Positions 38,522 through 50,048 of a DNA stretch of 64,000 bases are shown here, piece by piece. A program made the translations under genes and the position numbers. Every line of letters begins with the position of its first letter. The stretch's first letter is position 1. The DNA lies in NCBI GenBank assembly GCA_017860615.1, contig JAGDMU010000003.1:51143-115142 (forward strand), read 5' to 3'. The notes beneath the pieces are model-generated. The model saw only the letters and a list, made by a program, of their open reading frames with translations. It did no database searches and had not been told where the DNA came from. This DNA is from Pseudomonadota bacterium (lineage in GTDB: Bacteria > Campylobacterota > Campylobacteria > Campylobacterales > Sulfurospirillaceae).

Positions 38522-39886
38522 TTAGTGTGGTAAAAATCTTTGACGAGCAGCTTTGAGAGAGTCTGCGATAAGGAAAGCAAGCTCTAGTGCTTGGTTAGCG
38601 TTAAGGCGAGGATCACACTGTGTATGGTAACGACATGCAAGGTTCTCTTCGGTAATCTCTTGTGCTCCACCGATGCACTCTGTGACATCTTGTCCTGTCA
38701 TCTCTAAGTGAACACCACCAGGGAATGTGCCCTCTTGCTCATGGACTTTAAAGAAGCCTTTGACTTCACGAAGCACTTCATCAAAAGAGCGTGTTTTGTA
38801 GTTATTCGATGCTTTGATGGTATTGCCGTGCATTGGGTCAATGCTCCATAGAACATTAGCACCTGCTTCTTTGACGGCACGAACCAATTTTGGAAACTCT
38901 TTTTCGATTTTGTCAGCACCCATGCGAACAATAATGTTAAGGCGTCCCGCTTCATTTTCAGGGTTCAGTTTATGGATGAGTTTCATCAAACCCTCAGCGG
39001 TCATGGTAGGACCTGCTTTAATACCGATAGGGTTTTTAACACCCGTTAGGAACTCAACATGCGCATCATCCACATCACGCGTACGATCGCCTATCCAGAG
39101 CATGTGCGCGGAACAGTCATACCAGTCATTTGTAAGGCTGTCTTGACGTGTGAGAGCCTCTTCATAATTAAGAAGCAATGCTTCATGTGAGGTATAGACA
39201 ACCGTTTCATTGATGTTTGGGGTGTTGGCAGAGGTAATGCCACACGCTTCCATAAACGCCAATGTCTCAGAGATACGATCGCAAAGATGTTGGTAACGTT
39301 CCCCTAAAGGACTCTCCGAAACAAAGCCCAATGTCCATTTATGGACTTGGTGAAGATCCGCCAAACCACCACGTGAAAATGCACGAAGGAGGTTCATCGT
39401 TGCAGCGGATTGATTGTACGCTTTGAGCATACGTTTAGGGTTTGGAACACGTGAATCTTCCGTAAATTCGATATCATTGATGATGTCACCACGGTAACTT
39501 GGAAGTGAAACGCCATCCATCTCTTCATAATCAGATGATCTTGGTTTGGCAAACTGACCCGCAAGACGACCGACTTTAACGATAGGACAGCCACCCGCAA
39601 AGGTTAAAACAACTGCCATTTGAAGCATCACTTTAAACATATCGCGAATATTGACAGCGTTAAATTCACTAAAACTCTCAGCACAGTCTCCACCTTGAAG
39701 CAAGAAGGCTTTACCATGTACGACATCTGCCAAAGAGGCTTTAAGTTGGCGCACTTCACCTGCAAAGACAAGTGGTGGATATTTGCTGAGTTCTTGCTCA
39801 ACATTTTTCAACAACTCTTGGTTTGTATAAGTCGGTTGTTGCTTAATTGGTTTCTCTCTCCATGATGCGCGCGTCCAAGAACTCAT
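38522..39886 (-). CDS. Class II 3-deoxy-7-phosphoheptulonate synthase
   Basis: [78 protein letters not shown]. Confidence 0.96.
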   Translation of the reverse strand: MSSWTRASWREKPIKQQPTYTNQELLKNVEQELSKYPPLVFAGEVRQLKASLADVVHGKAFLLQGGDCAESFSEFNAVNIRDMFKVMLQMAVVLTFAGGCPIVKVGRLAGQFAKPRSSDYEEMDGVSLPSYRGDIINDIEFTEDSRVPNPKRMLKAYNQSAATMNLLRAFSRGGLADLHQVHKWTLGFVSESPLGERYQHLCDRISETLAFMEACGITSANTPNINETVVYTSHEALLLNYEEALTRQDSLTNDWYDCSAHMLWIGDRTRDVDDAHVEFLTGVKNPIGIKAGPTMTAEGLMKLIHKLNPENEAGRLNIIVRMGADKIEKEFPKLVRAVKEAGANVLWSIDPMHGNTIKASNNYKTRSFDEVLREVKGFFKVHEQEGTFPGGVHLEMTGQDVTECIGGAQEITEENLACRYHTQCDPRLNANQALELAFLIADSLKAARQRFLPH

Positions 39887-39959
39887 AAATGACCCTTAAT
39901 AGAATTTTTACTTATTATAATGCGATTGGCTTTAAAGACAATTGAATAGCAAAACAAAC

Positions 39960-42071
39960 TCATGAAGTTTTAAACTGCCCTACAGTTTTGCTCAGTGAAT
40001 TGACATGGTGTGTCACGCTATCTGAGATGGTTTTTACTTGATGGTTGAGATGGGTTAGTTCACGCACTTCACTGCTGATGGCATTGGCGTGAGTCATCGT
40101 ATTTTTTGAGTCTTCATAGATTTTATAAACATCCTCTTTCATCGCCAAAATAACCTCTTTTTGATCCAGTAAAATAGCATCAATCGTTTGCAGTGAGTGT
40201 GTTGAGATCTCAATACCTTTATCCACCGTATTGTTGACATTTTGCATACTGGAAAGCGCTTCATTGACATTTTCATTGATATTATTGACGATAGATTCAA
40301 TACGAACAGTTGCCTTATCGGTCATATCAGCAAGCTTTCTCACCTCTTCGGCAACGACAGCAAATCCTCGTCCTTGCTCTCCTGCACGACTTGCTTCCAC
40401 CGCAGCGTTTAAAGAGAGAAGATTGGTTTTATCAGTAATGTCTTTGATGGTTTCAATCATTGAAGAGACTTCTGCCACATTGTGCTCTAGCGTAAAAATG
40501 ATTTGTGTCGTGTCACCTGCAATGGACTTAATATTGCCTATGGAAGACTCAACCTTGCCAAGACTGCTTGCCACTTGTGCTTGTGTATGCGCGATCTTTT
40601 GGCTCATGGCATCGGCTTTATCGACAGAACTTTGAATAGAGTTATTTTGGATTTGAATATGTGCCACAATATTTTGAATACTCACACCGATTTGCTCAAT
40701 TTTTTTGCCTGTAACCACAATCGTATTGGTCAGGTGTTGGTTGAGATTTAAAAGATTTAAGAGCGATGTTTTGGTTTTTTTAAGAATGGTATCGAAAATA
40801 TCAATCACACTGTTGATCCAAATAGCGGTACGTCTGTTTTCATCTTTGGCAAATTTGGTGAGATCTGCACGTTTAGTTATATCGCCATCACCTTCGACAA
40901 AGCCCTGTAATAGGGCACGAAGTGAAGCATATTTGGTGAAAAATTCGGAAAGCTCTTTACCCATTATGCTTAAAATCATCAAAAGCGATGCGACTGTAAT
41001 CAATCCAACCTCTTGAATACGGCTCAAAAATGGCATAAATGTCAGCGTTGCATAATAAGCACTTGGAATTAAGATACCGATTAAAAGTGCCATTTTGGCA
41101 TAGATTTTATGGCGGAACTGCATAATGTCATAGACCTCTAAAAGATCACCTTCGCACATCATACCCCACTTATCTAAGCTATAAGGCAGCGTAACCGTAA
41201 TACCTTTGCCAATAACGGGAATGCCCCGATAATCAGGATATCCAGGATAGGAACAGAAGAGATTGGTACCTTTTTTAATTGTATTGGCAACACCTGGATG
41301 CAGTACTCCCGTAGAAGGGTCATTAAAGACAATTTCAAACTCTGTATGCTGTTTGATAGAAATGATGCCTTGCTCTGTATGCACACCCTCTTTAAGGTTT
41401 TCACCAAAACTAAACGTGTTGTCTTCAAAACGTGAACGCGAAAGGGCTGTTCCTGTTTTAATGTTTTTGTTGAAATAAGGGTCTATCATAAAAAGATAGT
41501 TGTCACCTGATTCTTTAAAGATATGCCCAGCTTCTCGTTGAATCAGATCACTGAGTGTATCGTTAGAAACACGTGCGACAAGGATACAATTTTCGTCACC
41601 TATTTTAAAGCTTTTCAAAAAAGAGAGCGTTACGCGATCATGAAAGGTTGACGCTTTTGGTTTAAAAAAGAGCGTGTCATCATCAAGATAAGGGCCAAAC
41701 AAGAGCTGGGTTGAGCCAAGAAGTACATAATCAACGGCTTCACAAAAGCTACTTTCATCGTATCGATACTCTTTAAGAGGGCGTTTGGTGGAGGTAAAAA
41801 GCATCTTTTTAGCACTGTTTAGTACATAATACTCCAAGATCGCTTCGCTCAGTTTTTCTTGCTCTTTTAATATAGAAACAACGTCACCCTCTTCTTGCTC
41901 TAAGAGGATGGCACTATTTTCAACTTCACGCCAGATTTCATTCGCCCATTCGATCATAATGCGCTTACGTGTTTGAGCAATACCATCAAAGGCAGTTTCC
42001 ACTGCACCGAGCATCGCTTTGTTTCTAAGCCACTTTGGCAGGATGTTACATTTATCTTTAAATGAGAACAC
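39960..42071 (-). CDS. Methyl-accepting chemotaxis protein with large N-terminal Cache-like region and central TM pair
   Basis: 703 aa; [43 protein letters not shown]; hydrophobic pair at [21 protein letters not shown]...[13 protein letters not shown]. Confidence 0.9.
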   Translation of the reverse strand: MFSFKDKCNILPKWLRNKAMLGAVETAFDGIAQTRKRIMIEWANEIWREVENSAILLEQEEGDVVSILKEQEKLSEAILEYYVLNSAKKMLFTSTKRPLKEYRYDESSFCEAVDYVLLGSTQLLFGPYLDDDTLFFKPKASTFHDRVTLSFLKSFKIGDENCILVARVSNDTLSDLIQREAGHIFKESGDNYLFMIDPYFNKNIKTGTALSRSRFEDNTFSFGENLKEGVHTEQGIISIKQHTEFEIVFNDPSTGVLHPGVANTIKKGTNLFCSYPGYPDYRGIPVIGKGITVTLPYSLDKWGMMCEGDLLEVYDIMQFRHKIYAKMALLIGILIPSAYYATLTFMPFLSRIQEVGLITVASLLMILSIMGKELSEFFTKYASLRALLQGFVEGDGDITKRADLTKFAKDENRRTAIWINSVIDIFDTILKKTKTSLLNLLNLNQHLTNTIVVTGKKIEQIGVSIQNIVAHIQIQNNSIQSSVDKADAMSQKIAHTQAQVASSLGKVESSIGNIKSIAGDTTQIIFTLEHNVAEVSSMIETIKDITDKTNLLSLNAAVEASRAGEQGRGFAVVAEEVRKLADMTDKATVRIESIVNNINENVNEALSSMQNVNNTVDKGIEISTHSLQTIDAILLDQKEVILAMKEDVYKIYEDSKNTMTHANAISSEVRELTHLNHQVKTISDSVTHHVNSLSKTVGQFKTS

Positions 42072-42477
42072 GAGAAGGCTCCTTAATATCTTAATTTGAT
42101 TAATTTTTAATCATTTGGTGAAATTTATTTTAGAGAATTACATTTCGAATGCGGCATATTCTTTTTATACCAGTGATAAAAAAGCAACATTGCCCTATTG
42201 TACGAATGCAGACCAATAAAACAAAACCCTTACAGTATCGTTTATTTAAAGCTTTATATATTTAAAAAAACAACGCTTTACTATACAAAAAAGTTAAAAT
42301 TCTTTCAATGGAAAAATTGATTAAAAAATAACCAATTAATATGCAGAAAACGAATATATTGCAAAAGATAGCAATTTTACACACTGTGACATATTGATTA
42401 ATATTTAGGCAGTTTTTTCGCCAAAAAATAAAATTTAGTGTTAAAATTCTGTTCATATCAACTTAGAAAGGAAGATA

Positions 42478-43506
42478 ATGATGTTACGTTCTAAACTCGC
42501 TAAAATCTCTTTAGCAACAATTGCTGTTTTGGGTCTTGGCTCAACAACACTCAGTGCAGATACCCTAGCAGAGGTACAAAAACAAGGTTTTGTGAAGTGT
42601 GGTGTTGATGGTGGACTCCCTGGATTTTCAGAAGTAGGCAGTGATGGTATCTATAAAGGTATCGATGTCGACCAATGCCGCGCTGTTGCAGCAGCTGTTT
42701 TAGGTGATGCTAAAAAAGTAAAATACGTAGCTCTTAATGCAAAAGAGCGTCTAACAGCCCTTCAATCAGGCGAAATCGATATGCTTTCACGTAACACAAC
42801 GTGGACTGAGACACGTGACACTTCTTTGGGTCTTAACTTTACAGGTGTAACCTACTATGATGGTCAAGGTTTTATGGTGACTAAAAAGCTAGGCGTTAAA
42901 AGTGCTAAAGAGCTTGATGGCGCTTCGATTTGTCTTCAAACAGGAACAACGACAGAGCTAAATGTAGCAGACTACTTTAGAACCAATAAAATGAAATACA
43001 AACTCGTCTCTTACGATACCAATGATCAAGTGGTTAAAGCGTATGAGAGCGGCAGATGTGATGTTTTAACGTCAGATCAATCACAACTTTACGGTTTGAG
43101 AATCAAACTTTTAAAACCTGAAGAGTCCATCGTTCTTCCAGAAGTTATCTCTAAAGAGCCTTTAGGACCAGTTGTTCGTAAAGGTGATGGTAGATGGTTT
43201 GACATCGTTAGATGGGTTTCTTACGCGATGTTAACAGCGGAAGAAGCAGGTGTAACCAGTGCCAATGTTGATGCTATGCTCAAATCTGACAATCCAGATG
43301 TCAAACGTCTTTTAGGCGTTGAGGGACAAATGGGTGAAAACTTAGGTCTTAAAAAAGATTTTGCCTATAACATCATTAAACAAGTCGGTAACTACGGTGA
43401 ATCATTTGAAAAAACAGTAGGACAAGGCTCTCCTCTTAAAATTGCAAGAGGCTACAACGCTCTTTGGACTCATGGCGGACTCCAATACGCACCTCCTTTT
43501 AGATAG
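42478..43506 (+). CDS. aapJ: General L-amino-acid ABC transporter substrate-binding protein (AapJ-like)
   Basis: GFVKCGVDGGLPGFSEVGSDGIYKGIDVDQCRAVAAAVLGD; SRNTTWTETRD. Confidence 0.92.
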   Translation: MMLRSKLAKISLATIAVLGLGSTTLSADTLAEVQKQGFVKCGVDGGLPGFSEVGSDGIYKGIDVDQCRAVAAAVLGDAKKVKYVALNAKERLTALQSGEIDMLSRNTTWTETRDTSLGLNFTGVTYYDGQGFMVTKKLGVKSAKELDGASICLQTGTTTELNVADYFRTNKMKYKLVSYDTNDQVVKAYESGRCDVLTSDQSQLYGLRIKLLKPEESIVLPEVISKEPLGPVVRKGDGRWFDIVRWVSYAMLTAEEAGVTSANVDAMLKSDNPDVKRLLGVEGQMGENLGLKKDFAYNIIKQVGNYGESFEKTVGQGSPLKIARGYNALWTHGGLQYAPPFR

Positions 43507-43528
43507 TAGATTAAATACAAAATCATAC

Positions 43529-43552
43529 TAAGGGCAGAGTTTTCTGCCCTTA
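43529..43552 (+). terminator. Stem-loop TAAGGGCAGA-GTTT-TCTGCCCTTA between aapJ and aapQ
   Basis: Perfect 10-bp inverted repeat; position fits intra-operon mRNA stabiliser/attenuator. Confidence 0.6.
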
Positions 43553-43576
43553 ATCTTAAAGCATAAAGGAACACGT

Positions 43577-44731
43577 ATGTTAGCACTTTTGAGAAATCAA
43601 AAGATCAGGGGAATTATTTTCCAATTATTAACCGTTATTGGCTTGGTTGCTTTTTTGTGGTATATTGGTGCCAATACTGTTGCCAATATAGAACAAAGGG
43701 GCATTCAAACAGGCTTTGGCTTTTTGGATGGAACGGCTGGATTTGGCATCGATCAATCCCCTATTTCGTACACAGAAGAAAACACCCATGGACGTGTTTT
43801 CATTGTAGGACTTCTAAACACCATTATTATCGCTTTTGTTGGCATTATCTGTGCAACCATTGTTGGTCTTATTATCGGTATTTTAAGGCTTTCAAGTAAC
43901 TGGCTCATTGCAAAGCTTGCAAAGGCTTATATCGATTTTTTTAGAAATATACCGTTATTACTGCAAATACTTTTTTGGTATAACGTGGTACTTCGTGCCA
44001 TGCCAAATCCAAAACAGAGTTTTAACTTTTTTGATACTATTTTTATCAATAACAGAGGTCTGTACTTTCCTCTCCCTGAATACAATACAACGTTTTTTAT
44101 GATACTGGCAAGTCTTTTCTGCGCTCTAATCGCTTCTTTTGCACTCAATACATGGGCAAACAGACGTAAGATTGCTACAGGACAAGATTTTATTGTGTTC
44201 CCATTTGCAATAGGTATGTTTATCCTGTTTCCAATACTTGCTTATTTTCTAGGTGGAGCACACCTTAACTTTAGTTTTCCAGAGCTCGCGGGATTTAACT
44301 TTAAAGGTGGCAAAACACTTTCGCCTGAATTTTTAGCGCTTACGTTTGCATTGACCATCTATACCGCAACGTTCATTGCTGAAGCGGTTCGCTCAGGCAT
44401 TGAAGCCGTCAGTCATGGTCAAAAAGAAGCTGCTGTTTCCATGGGTTTTAGTCCGTATCAATCTTTAAAGTTGGTTGTTTTACCCCAAGCCATTCGTATT
44501 GCTATCCCTCCGATTATTAACCAATATCTTAACCTTATCAAAAACTCTTCTTTGGCAACGGCGGTTGGTTATCCCGAGATTGTAACTGTCTTTGCAGGAA
44601 CATCTCTGAATCAAGTCGGTCAAGCAATTGAGATTATTTCGATGACAATGCTCGTTTATCTCATCATCAGTTTAGTCGTATCGGCTTTACTCAACTGGTT
44701 TAACCATAAAATGAAGATTCAGGAGCGTTAA
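43577..44731 (+). CDS. aapQ: Amino-acid ABC transporter permease (AapQ-like)
   Basis: FFRNIPLLLQILFWY, EAVRSGIEAVSHGQKEAAVSMGFS, NQYLNLIKNSSLATAVGYPE. Confidence 0.92.
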   Translation: MLALLRNQKIRGIIFQLLTVIGLVAFLWYIGANTVANIEQRGIQTGFGFLDGTAGFGIDQSPISYTEENTHGRVFIVGLLNTIIIAFVGIICATIVGLIIGILRLSSNWLIAKLAKAYIDFFRNIPLLLQILFWYNVVLRAMPNPKQSFNFFDTIFINNRGLYFPLPEYNTTFFMILASLFCALIASFALNTWANRRKIATGQDFIVFPFAIGMFILFPILAYFLGGAHLNFSFPELAGFNFKGGKTLSPEFLALTFALTIYTATFIAEAVRSGIEAVSHGQKEAAVSMGFSPYQSLKLVVLPQAIRIAIPPIINQYLNLIKNSSLATAVGYPEIVTVFAGTSLNQVGQAIEIISMTMLVYLIISLVVSALLNWFNHKMKIQER

Positions 44732-44732
44732 G

Positions 44733-45818
44733 ATGGCAATTTATGAAAAAAAACAAGAACGAAAAGCTCCTTCAAGTACAAAAGGCGTTACTTTTTGGAT
44801 TAGAGAAAATCTTTTTTCTACACCGTTAAATGTTGCTTTAACACTGCTTGGTGTAATGATTCTTTTTTGGATTGTTCCTCCTTTTGTCAAGTGGGCATAC
44901 ATCAATGCTAACTTTGCTGGAACGACACGGGAAGATTGTGTGAGTGGTGGAGCATGTTGGGTTTTTATACGTATGAAGATCGATATGTTTATGTATGGAT
45001 TTTACCCATCCGAGCTTAGATGGAGGGTTAACAGCGTTTATGGACTCTTTTTTGTACTGATTGCAGCATTTAAATACCTCAAAAGCCCATTGGTTAAGAT
45101 CGCTTTAGCGCATGTCTATTTTATTGTTGGCTTTTTCTTAGTTCATGGTGGCTTTTTTGGAATGGAAGCGGTACCTACCGATAAATGGGGCGGTTTGATG
45201 CTCACCATTATGGTGGCCGCTGTTGGCATTGTCGCAGCGTTCCCAATCGGTGTTCTCTTAGCTCTTGGTCGTGCTTCACATTTGCCGATTATCAAAAGTA
45301 TTAGTGTCACGTACATTGAGTTTATCAGAGGTGTACCTCTGATTACGATTCTTTTTATGTCATCCATTATTTTGCCACTCTTCTTTCCTGAGGGCATGAG
45401 TTTTGATAAACTGCTTCGCGCACTCATTGGTATTGCGATGTTCGAAGCCGCTTACATTGCTGAAAATATTCGTGGCGGACTTCAGTCTATTCCAAAAGGC
45501 CAATATGAAGCTGCCGATGCCATCGGGCTTTCGTACTGGCAAAAAATGTTTTTGGTCATTCTCCCACAAGCCCTAAAAGTGGCTATTCCTAACCTAGTAG
45601 GTGTTTCGATTGCCCTCTTCCAAGATACCACTCTGGTACTTATCATTGGCCTCTTTGATCTGCTTGCGATGGTACGTTTGAGTGCCGCAGATTCGTATTG
45701 GTTGGGTTATGAGACAGAAGGTTATGTGTTTGTTACTTTTATCTTTTGGTTCTTTTGTTACTCAATGTCTAACTTTAGCCAAAAGCTTGAAAAACGATTT
45801 AATACCAATTTGAGATAG
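44733..45818 (+). CDS. aapM: Amino-acid ABC transporter permease (AapM-like)
   Basis: YIEFIRGVPLITILFMSS, IAENIRGGLQSIPKGQYEAADAIGLS. Confidence 0.92.
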   Translation: MAIYEKKQERKAPSSTKGVTFWIRENLFSTPLNVALTLLGVMILFWIVPPFVKWAYINANFAGTTREDCVSGGACWVFIRMKIDMFMYGFYPSELRWRVNSVYGLFFVLIAAFKYLKSPLVKIALAHVYFIVGFFLVHGGFFGMEAVPTDKWGGLMLTIMVAAVGIVAAFPIGVLLALGRASHLPIIKSISVTYIEFIRGVPLITILFMSSIILPLFFPEGMSFDKLLRALIGIAMFEAAYIAENIRGGLQSIPKGQYEAADAIGLSYWQKMFLVILPQALKVAIPNLVGVSIALFQDTTLVLIIGLFDLLAMVRLSAADSYWLGYETEGYVFVTFIFWFFCYSMSNFSQKLEKRFNTNLR

Positions 45819-45826
45819 GATAGAAG

Positions 45827-46573
45827 ATGAAAGATAGAAAAGAGATCATAGAAATTAAAAACTTAAACAAATGGTACGGTGATTTCCACGTCTTAAAAGA
45901 CATCAACCTTACGATCAATAAAGGTGAAATCATCGTTGTCTGTGGACCATCAGGTTCGGGTAAATCAACACTTATTCGTTGTATCAACTATCTTGAGCAA
46001 TTTCAAGAAGGACAGATTATTGTTGATGGCATTGAGCTTGTGAACGACGTTAAAAAGATTAAAGCGATTCGTGAAGAAGTGGCAATGGTATTTCAACACT
46101 TTAACCTCTTCCCACACTTAACGATTCTAGATAACCTTACTTTAGCACCTGTTTGGGTTCGAAAAATGCCACGCAAAGAGGCTGAAGCGATGGCTATGAA
46201 GTATTTGGAACGCGTTGGCATCGCCAATCAAGCACACAAATACCCCAACCAGCTTTCAGGCGGACAACAACAACGTGTAGCCATTGCACGTAGTTTGTGT
46301 AAAAACCCTAAAATTATGCTCTTTGACGAGCCAACTTCCGCACTTGATCCTGAAATGGTTGCCGAAGTTTTGGATGTTATGATAGAATTAGCACGCGAAG
46401 ATAAAACGATGGTGTGTGTTACCCACGAAATGGGCTTTGCAAAAAAGGTAGCCGATAGGATTATCTTTATGGATGCAGGCCAAATTGTTGAAGAAAACAC
46501 ACCTGAAGAGTTTTTCCAAAACCCTGAGTCTGATCGACTTAAACTCTTTTTGGAGCAAATCTTATCGCACTGA
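45827..46573 (+). CDS. aapP: Amino-acid ABC transporter ATP-binding protein (AapP-like)
   Basis: [53 protein letters not shown]. Confidence 0.93.
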   Translation: MKDRKEIIEIKNLNKWYGDFHVLKDINLTINKGEIIVVCGPSGSGKSTLIRCINYLEQFQEGQIIVDGIELVNDVKKIKAIREEVAMVFQHFNLFPHLTILDNLTLAPVWVRKMPRKEAEAMAMKYLERVGIANQAHKYPNQLSGGQQQRVAIARSLCKNPKIMLFDEPTSALDPEMVAEVLDVMIELAREDKTMVCVTHEMGFAKKVADRIIFMDAGQIVEENTPEEFFQNPESDRLKLFLEQILSH

Positions 46574-46598
46574 TTTTGTTTTAATGTAAGGATAAGAA

Positions 46599-47048
46599 AT
46601 GGAGCAATTGATTCCTGTTTTGATGATCGTAGCGATGGTAGCTTTTGTACTGATAAAACAGATAGGTAGAATTACGAGCAAACTTGATACCTTTGCAGAT
46701 GCAGGTTCATACGAACGCTATGCCAAGTTTTCAGCTATCATCCAAGAGCATGTACGCGAAATCAAACAGAGCCTTGATAGTTCAAAAACGCCAAATGAGC
46801 GCCCTTTTAAACTGATTGAAGGTAAAAATGAAGAAGAGGCTCTTGAGCTTCTTTCTAATTTTATTCGTAAATTGGTCTTTTTTGAAACCATGATGGCTAA
46901 GAAGAAGAGTGCAAAAGAGATTGAAGCTGATCTTTTTGAGCTTTTAAGTCATTTGGATAGTTTTCTCAAAGAGTACTGTGTAGAGGGAGAATCTCTCTCC
47001 GATGCCCTTCGAGAGACTCTTTTGGAAGCATACGAACAACTCGACTAA
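46599..47048 (+). CDS. Conserved hypothetical protein with N-terminal TM
   Basis: Intact 149-aa ORF after aapP; hydrophobic N-terminus. Confidence 0.75.
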   Translation: MEQLIPVLMIVAMVAFVLIKQIGRITSKLDTFADAGSYERYAKFSAIIQEHVREIKQSLDSSKTPNERPFKLIEGKNEEEALELLSNFIRKLVFFETMMAKKKSAKEIEADLFELLSHLDSFLKEYCVEGESLSDALRETLLEAYEQLD

Positions 47049-47049
47049 A

Positions 47050-47073
47050 AAAGTGAGGTTTAAACCTCACTTT
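47050..47073. terminator. Bidirectional terminator AAAGTGAGGTTTAAACCTCACTTT
   Basis: 24-bp perfect palindrome between convergent genes, A run on the left and T-rich right flank. Confidence 0.75.
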
Positions 47074-47079
47074 CTTCTT

Positions 47080-48291
47080 TTAGACTTCTTCTTTAAATGG
47101 ATATCCCGCTTCTTTTAAAAGTTCACGAATTGCTTGTTGATGTTCTGCACCTTTGGTTTCAAGCATAATGGTAATTTGTGCATCACCATATGAGAGCTTC
47201 GTTGAAAAACGATCATAGTCGATTTGAATGATGTTAGCATTGGCATTTTTAAACAGGTCTGTCAGACGCATCAGTGAGCCTGGTTTATCGATAAGTGTGA
47301 TGACCAACTTCATTTTACGATGTGATTTAATCAAACCTTTCTCAATGATAATAGAAAGCATTTGTACATCGATGTTTCCACCGCTTAAAACGGCTCCTAT
47401 TTTCATATTTTTATCGTAGGCAAATTTTTGGTGCATAATGGCCGCAACACTAGCAGCGCCACCACCTTCAACAACCAGCTTTTGACGCTCAAGTAAAAAT
47501 AAAATAGCCGCTGCTATCTCTTCATCATCCACCGTTACCACTTCATCCACACATTCTAAAATATGCTTTAAATTTGACTCACTAACATCGCGTACCGCAA
47601 TACCATCAGCGATGGTACGCACACTTTTAGAATTGATCGCTTTTTTAGCATAAAAAGACTCATACATTGCAGGAGCGCCTGCGGCATTAACACCAATCAC
47701 TTTAATCTTTGGGTCAATTTGCTTAATGGCAGAAGCCATACCGCTAATAAGCCCTCCTCCACCGATGGGAACAACGATAATATCAAGATCATTGATCTCG
47801 TCAATCATCTCTAGTGCAACAGTGCCTTGTCCTGCAATGACAATGTCATCTTCAAAAGGGTGAATAAACGTCAAACCATGTTCGTTGGCGTACGTTAAAG
47901 CATACGCATACGCTTCATCGTAATTATCGCCATGTAAAATAACTTCAGCACCTAAAGCCTTCGTTCCCGTGACTTTTAAAAGCGGTGTTGCTTCAGGCAT
48001 CACAATCGTTGCAGAAATGTCAAAACTACGCGCAGAGTAGGCAACGCCTTGTGCATGGTTTCCCGCACTCGCTGCAATAACGCCTTTTTTACGTTCTTCT
48101 TTGGTTAAAGAGGCGATTTTGTTGTAAGCACCTCTGAGTTTATACGCTCCTGTGATTTGAAGATTCTCTTTTTTTAAATAGACTTGAGCGCCTACTTCCT
48201 CACTTAAATGTGGAGCAAGGGCACAAGGGGTTTTAGTGACAACGTTTCCGAGTTGTCGTTTTGCTTTTACGATTTCACTTAATGCTATCAT
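47080..48291 (-). CDS. ilvA: Threonine ammonia-lyase
   Basis: LKKENLQITGAYKLRGAYNKIASL, AASAGNHAQGVAYSA, VPIGGGGLISGMA; C-terminal ACT. Confidence 0.93.
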   Translation of the reverse strand: MIALSEIVKAKRQLGNVVTKTPCALAPHLSEEVGAQVYLKKENLQITGAYKLRGAYNKIASLTKEERKKGVIAASAGNHAQGVAYSARSFDISATIVMPEATPLLKVTGTKALGAEVILHGDNYDEAYAYALTYANEHGLTFIHPFEDDIVIAGQGTVALEMIDEINDLDIIVVPIGGGGLISGMASAIKQIDPKIKVIGVNAAGAPAMYESFYAKKAINSKSVRTIADGIAVRDVSESNLKHILECVDEVVTVDDEEIAAAILFLLERQKLVVEGGGAASVAAIMHQKFAYDKNMKIGAVLSGGNIDVQMLSIIIEKGLIKSHRKMKLVITLIDKPGSLMRLTDLFKNANANIIQIDYDRFSTKLSYGDAQITIMLETKGAEHQQAIRELLKEAGYPFKEEV

Positions 48292-48725
48292 TATTTCATT
48301 AACCTTTCATATTCTACTTTGGTGCATCGATTCTGTACGGCTATTATGCCGTGTTCTTGTGCTTTAGCACAGGCTTGATTATTGATGATGCCCAGTTGCA
48401 ACCAAAAGACTTTTACGTCACCTTTTTTTAAAACGTCTTCGATCAAACTGTCCGCAATTTCAGGCTTACGAAACATATCTACCATATCCACTTTCTCAGG
48501 GATATCTAAAAGACTACGGTAAACTTTTTCACCTAAAATCATCTCTTCTTTCGGATAGATCGGATAGATTTTAAACCCATGTTCTTGCAAGTAACATGCC
48601 ACTTTATGGCTATCTTTGGTTGGATCAGGAGATAGTCCAATAATGGCAATGCTCTTACACATCGAAAAAATGTCTTTCATGCCTGCATCACCAGGCATGC
48701 TAATGTTTGAAATGTCGCATTCCAT
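48291..48725 (-). CDS. CoA-binding domain protein (YccU-like)
   Basis: IAIIGLSPDPTKDSHKVACYLQEHGFKIYPIYP, DMVDMFRKPE. Confidence 0.88.
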   Translation of the reverse strand: MECDISNISMPGDAGMKDIFSMCKSIAIIGLSPDPTKDSHKVACYLQEHGFKIYPIYPKEEMILGEKVYRSLLDIPEKVDMVDMFRKPEIADSLIEDVLKKGDVKVFWLQLGIINNQACAKAQEHGIIAVQNRCTKVEYERLMK

Positions 48726-48848
48726 TATTGCTCCTTAAAATAAATTAAGCTAGAAGTTTAGCACTTCGTAGCTTTTGCCTCGATTATCCATGGCTTTTAT
48801 CATGTGAATTTGTTATAATCGAGAGGTTTACATACATAAGGAGGGTTA

Positions 48849-50030
48849 ATGTTTCTTAATCAGATTAAGATTAAAACCAAGGGCTGGTTTTTAGCTATTG
48901 GAGTTTTGTGTGGGTTTATGGCAAATATTATCTTGGTCTCTTTTCTCATCACAGGAACGGAGCGATTGGTTTTAATTGTAGGGTCCATATGCGGTATGAT
49001 ATTTTTCTTTGTATTTACACGTGTCATGATCGTGAGTATGACAAACTCTATCGATGCCCTATTTGGCATTACACTTGATCTTGCAAAAGGGAGCGGAGAT
49101 CTTACGAAGCGTATTGTCATCAATTCAAAAGATGAGATTGCTGATTTATCCGAAAATATCAATCAATTCATCGCAAAAATCCATACAACTGTGGAAACAT
49201 CAACCAAAACTTCATCACAAAGCGCTGAGATGGCGCATCAGTTTTCAACGATTTCCAATGATGTCGACAAACGTATGGCAGAAGAGCGCGATTTTGTCAA
49301 AAAAACAAAAGATTTAGGCGACACCATGAAGCTCACGCTGGAGCAAAATACACTCAATGCAACGCAAACCAGCCAAAATATTTTAAATGCTTCCCAAACA
49401 CTGAACACAACGGCAAGTGAGATAAAAACGCTGGTTAACAATATTCAACAAGCCTCAGAAGTAGAATCACACACCTCAGAACGTCTCCAGCAACTCAGTA
49501 ACGATGCGAACCAAGTCAAAAATGTACTTACTGTCATCTCTGATATTGCCGATCAAACCAATTTACTTGCACTCAATGCCGCGATTGAAGCGGCGCGTGC
49601 GGGTGAGCATGGGCGTGGATTTGCCGTGGTTGCCGATGAAGTGCGAAATCTTGCGGAGCGAACACAACGAAGTTTGACAGAAATCAATGCAACGATTAAT
49701 GTGATTGTTCAAAACATCATGGATGCCAGTGAACAGATGAGTAAAAACTATAAATTTATTGAGCAAATGGCACACAACTCTGAAGAAGTCGAGATGAAGA
49801 TCAGCAATACCGAAGCCATCATTAAAGAAGCTTCAGATGCCTCTTTAATCGCTTCCACCGTTTCTCAAAAACTCTCAAATGACACCACAACAATTATCAA
49901 AAATATCGGTGAAATTTACGAGTCATCTCTTCAAAACAGTGATGATGTCAAAAACCTTAACACCTCTTCTCAGAAACTTTTAGGACTTTCTGAAACGTTA
50001 GCATCAAAGTTAGCACTCTTTAAAATCTAA
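48849..50030 (+). CDS. Methyl-accepting chemotaxis protein, short, little or no periplasmic sensor
   Basis: Two closely spaced TM segments, HAMP-like [65 protein letters not shown]. Confidence 0.92.
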   Translation: MFLNQIKIKTKGWFLAIGVLCGFMANIILVSFLITGTERLVLIVGSICGMIFFFVFTRVMIVSMTNSIDALFGITLDLAKGSGDLTKRIVINSKDEIADLSENINQFIAKIHTTVETSTKTSSQSAEMAHQFSTISNDVDKRMAEERDFVKKTKDLGDTMKLTLEQNTLNATQTSQNILNASQTLNTTASEIKTLVNNIQQASEVESHTSERLQQLSNDANQVKNVLTVISDIADQTNLLALNAAIEAARAGEHGRGFAVVADEVRNLAERTQRSLTEINATINVIVQNIMDASEQMSKNYKFIEQMAHNSEEVEMKISNTEAIIKEASDASLIASTVSQKLSNDTTTIIKNIGEIYESSLQNSDDVKNLNTSSQKLLGLSETLASKLALFKI

Positions 50031-50048
50031 CCCTTTTTGAGGGTTAGA
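50026..50048. terminator. Stem-loop TCTAACCCT-TTTTG-AGGGTTAGA
   Basis: Perfect 9-bp arms between convergent genes. Confidence 0.6.

Noticed and set aside
42262-42456. 64-aa - strand ORF in the AT-rich gap before aapJ
   Set aside because: Phe/Ile-rich composition in very AT-rich intergenic DNA, no convincing RBS; treated as spurious
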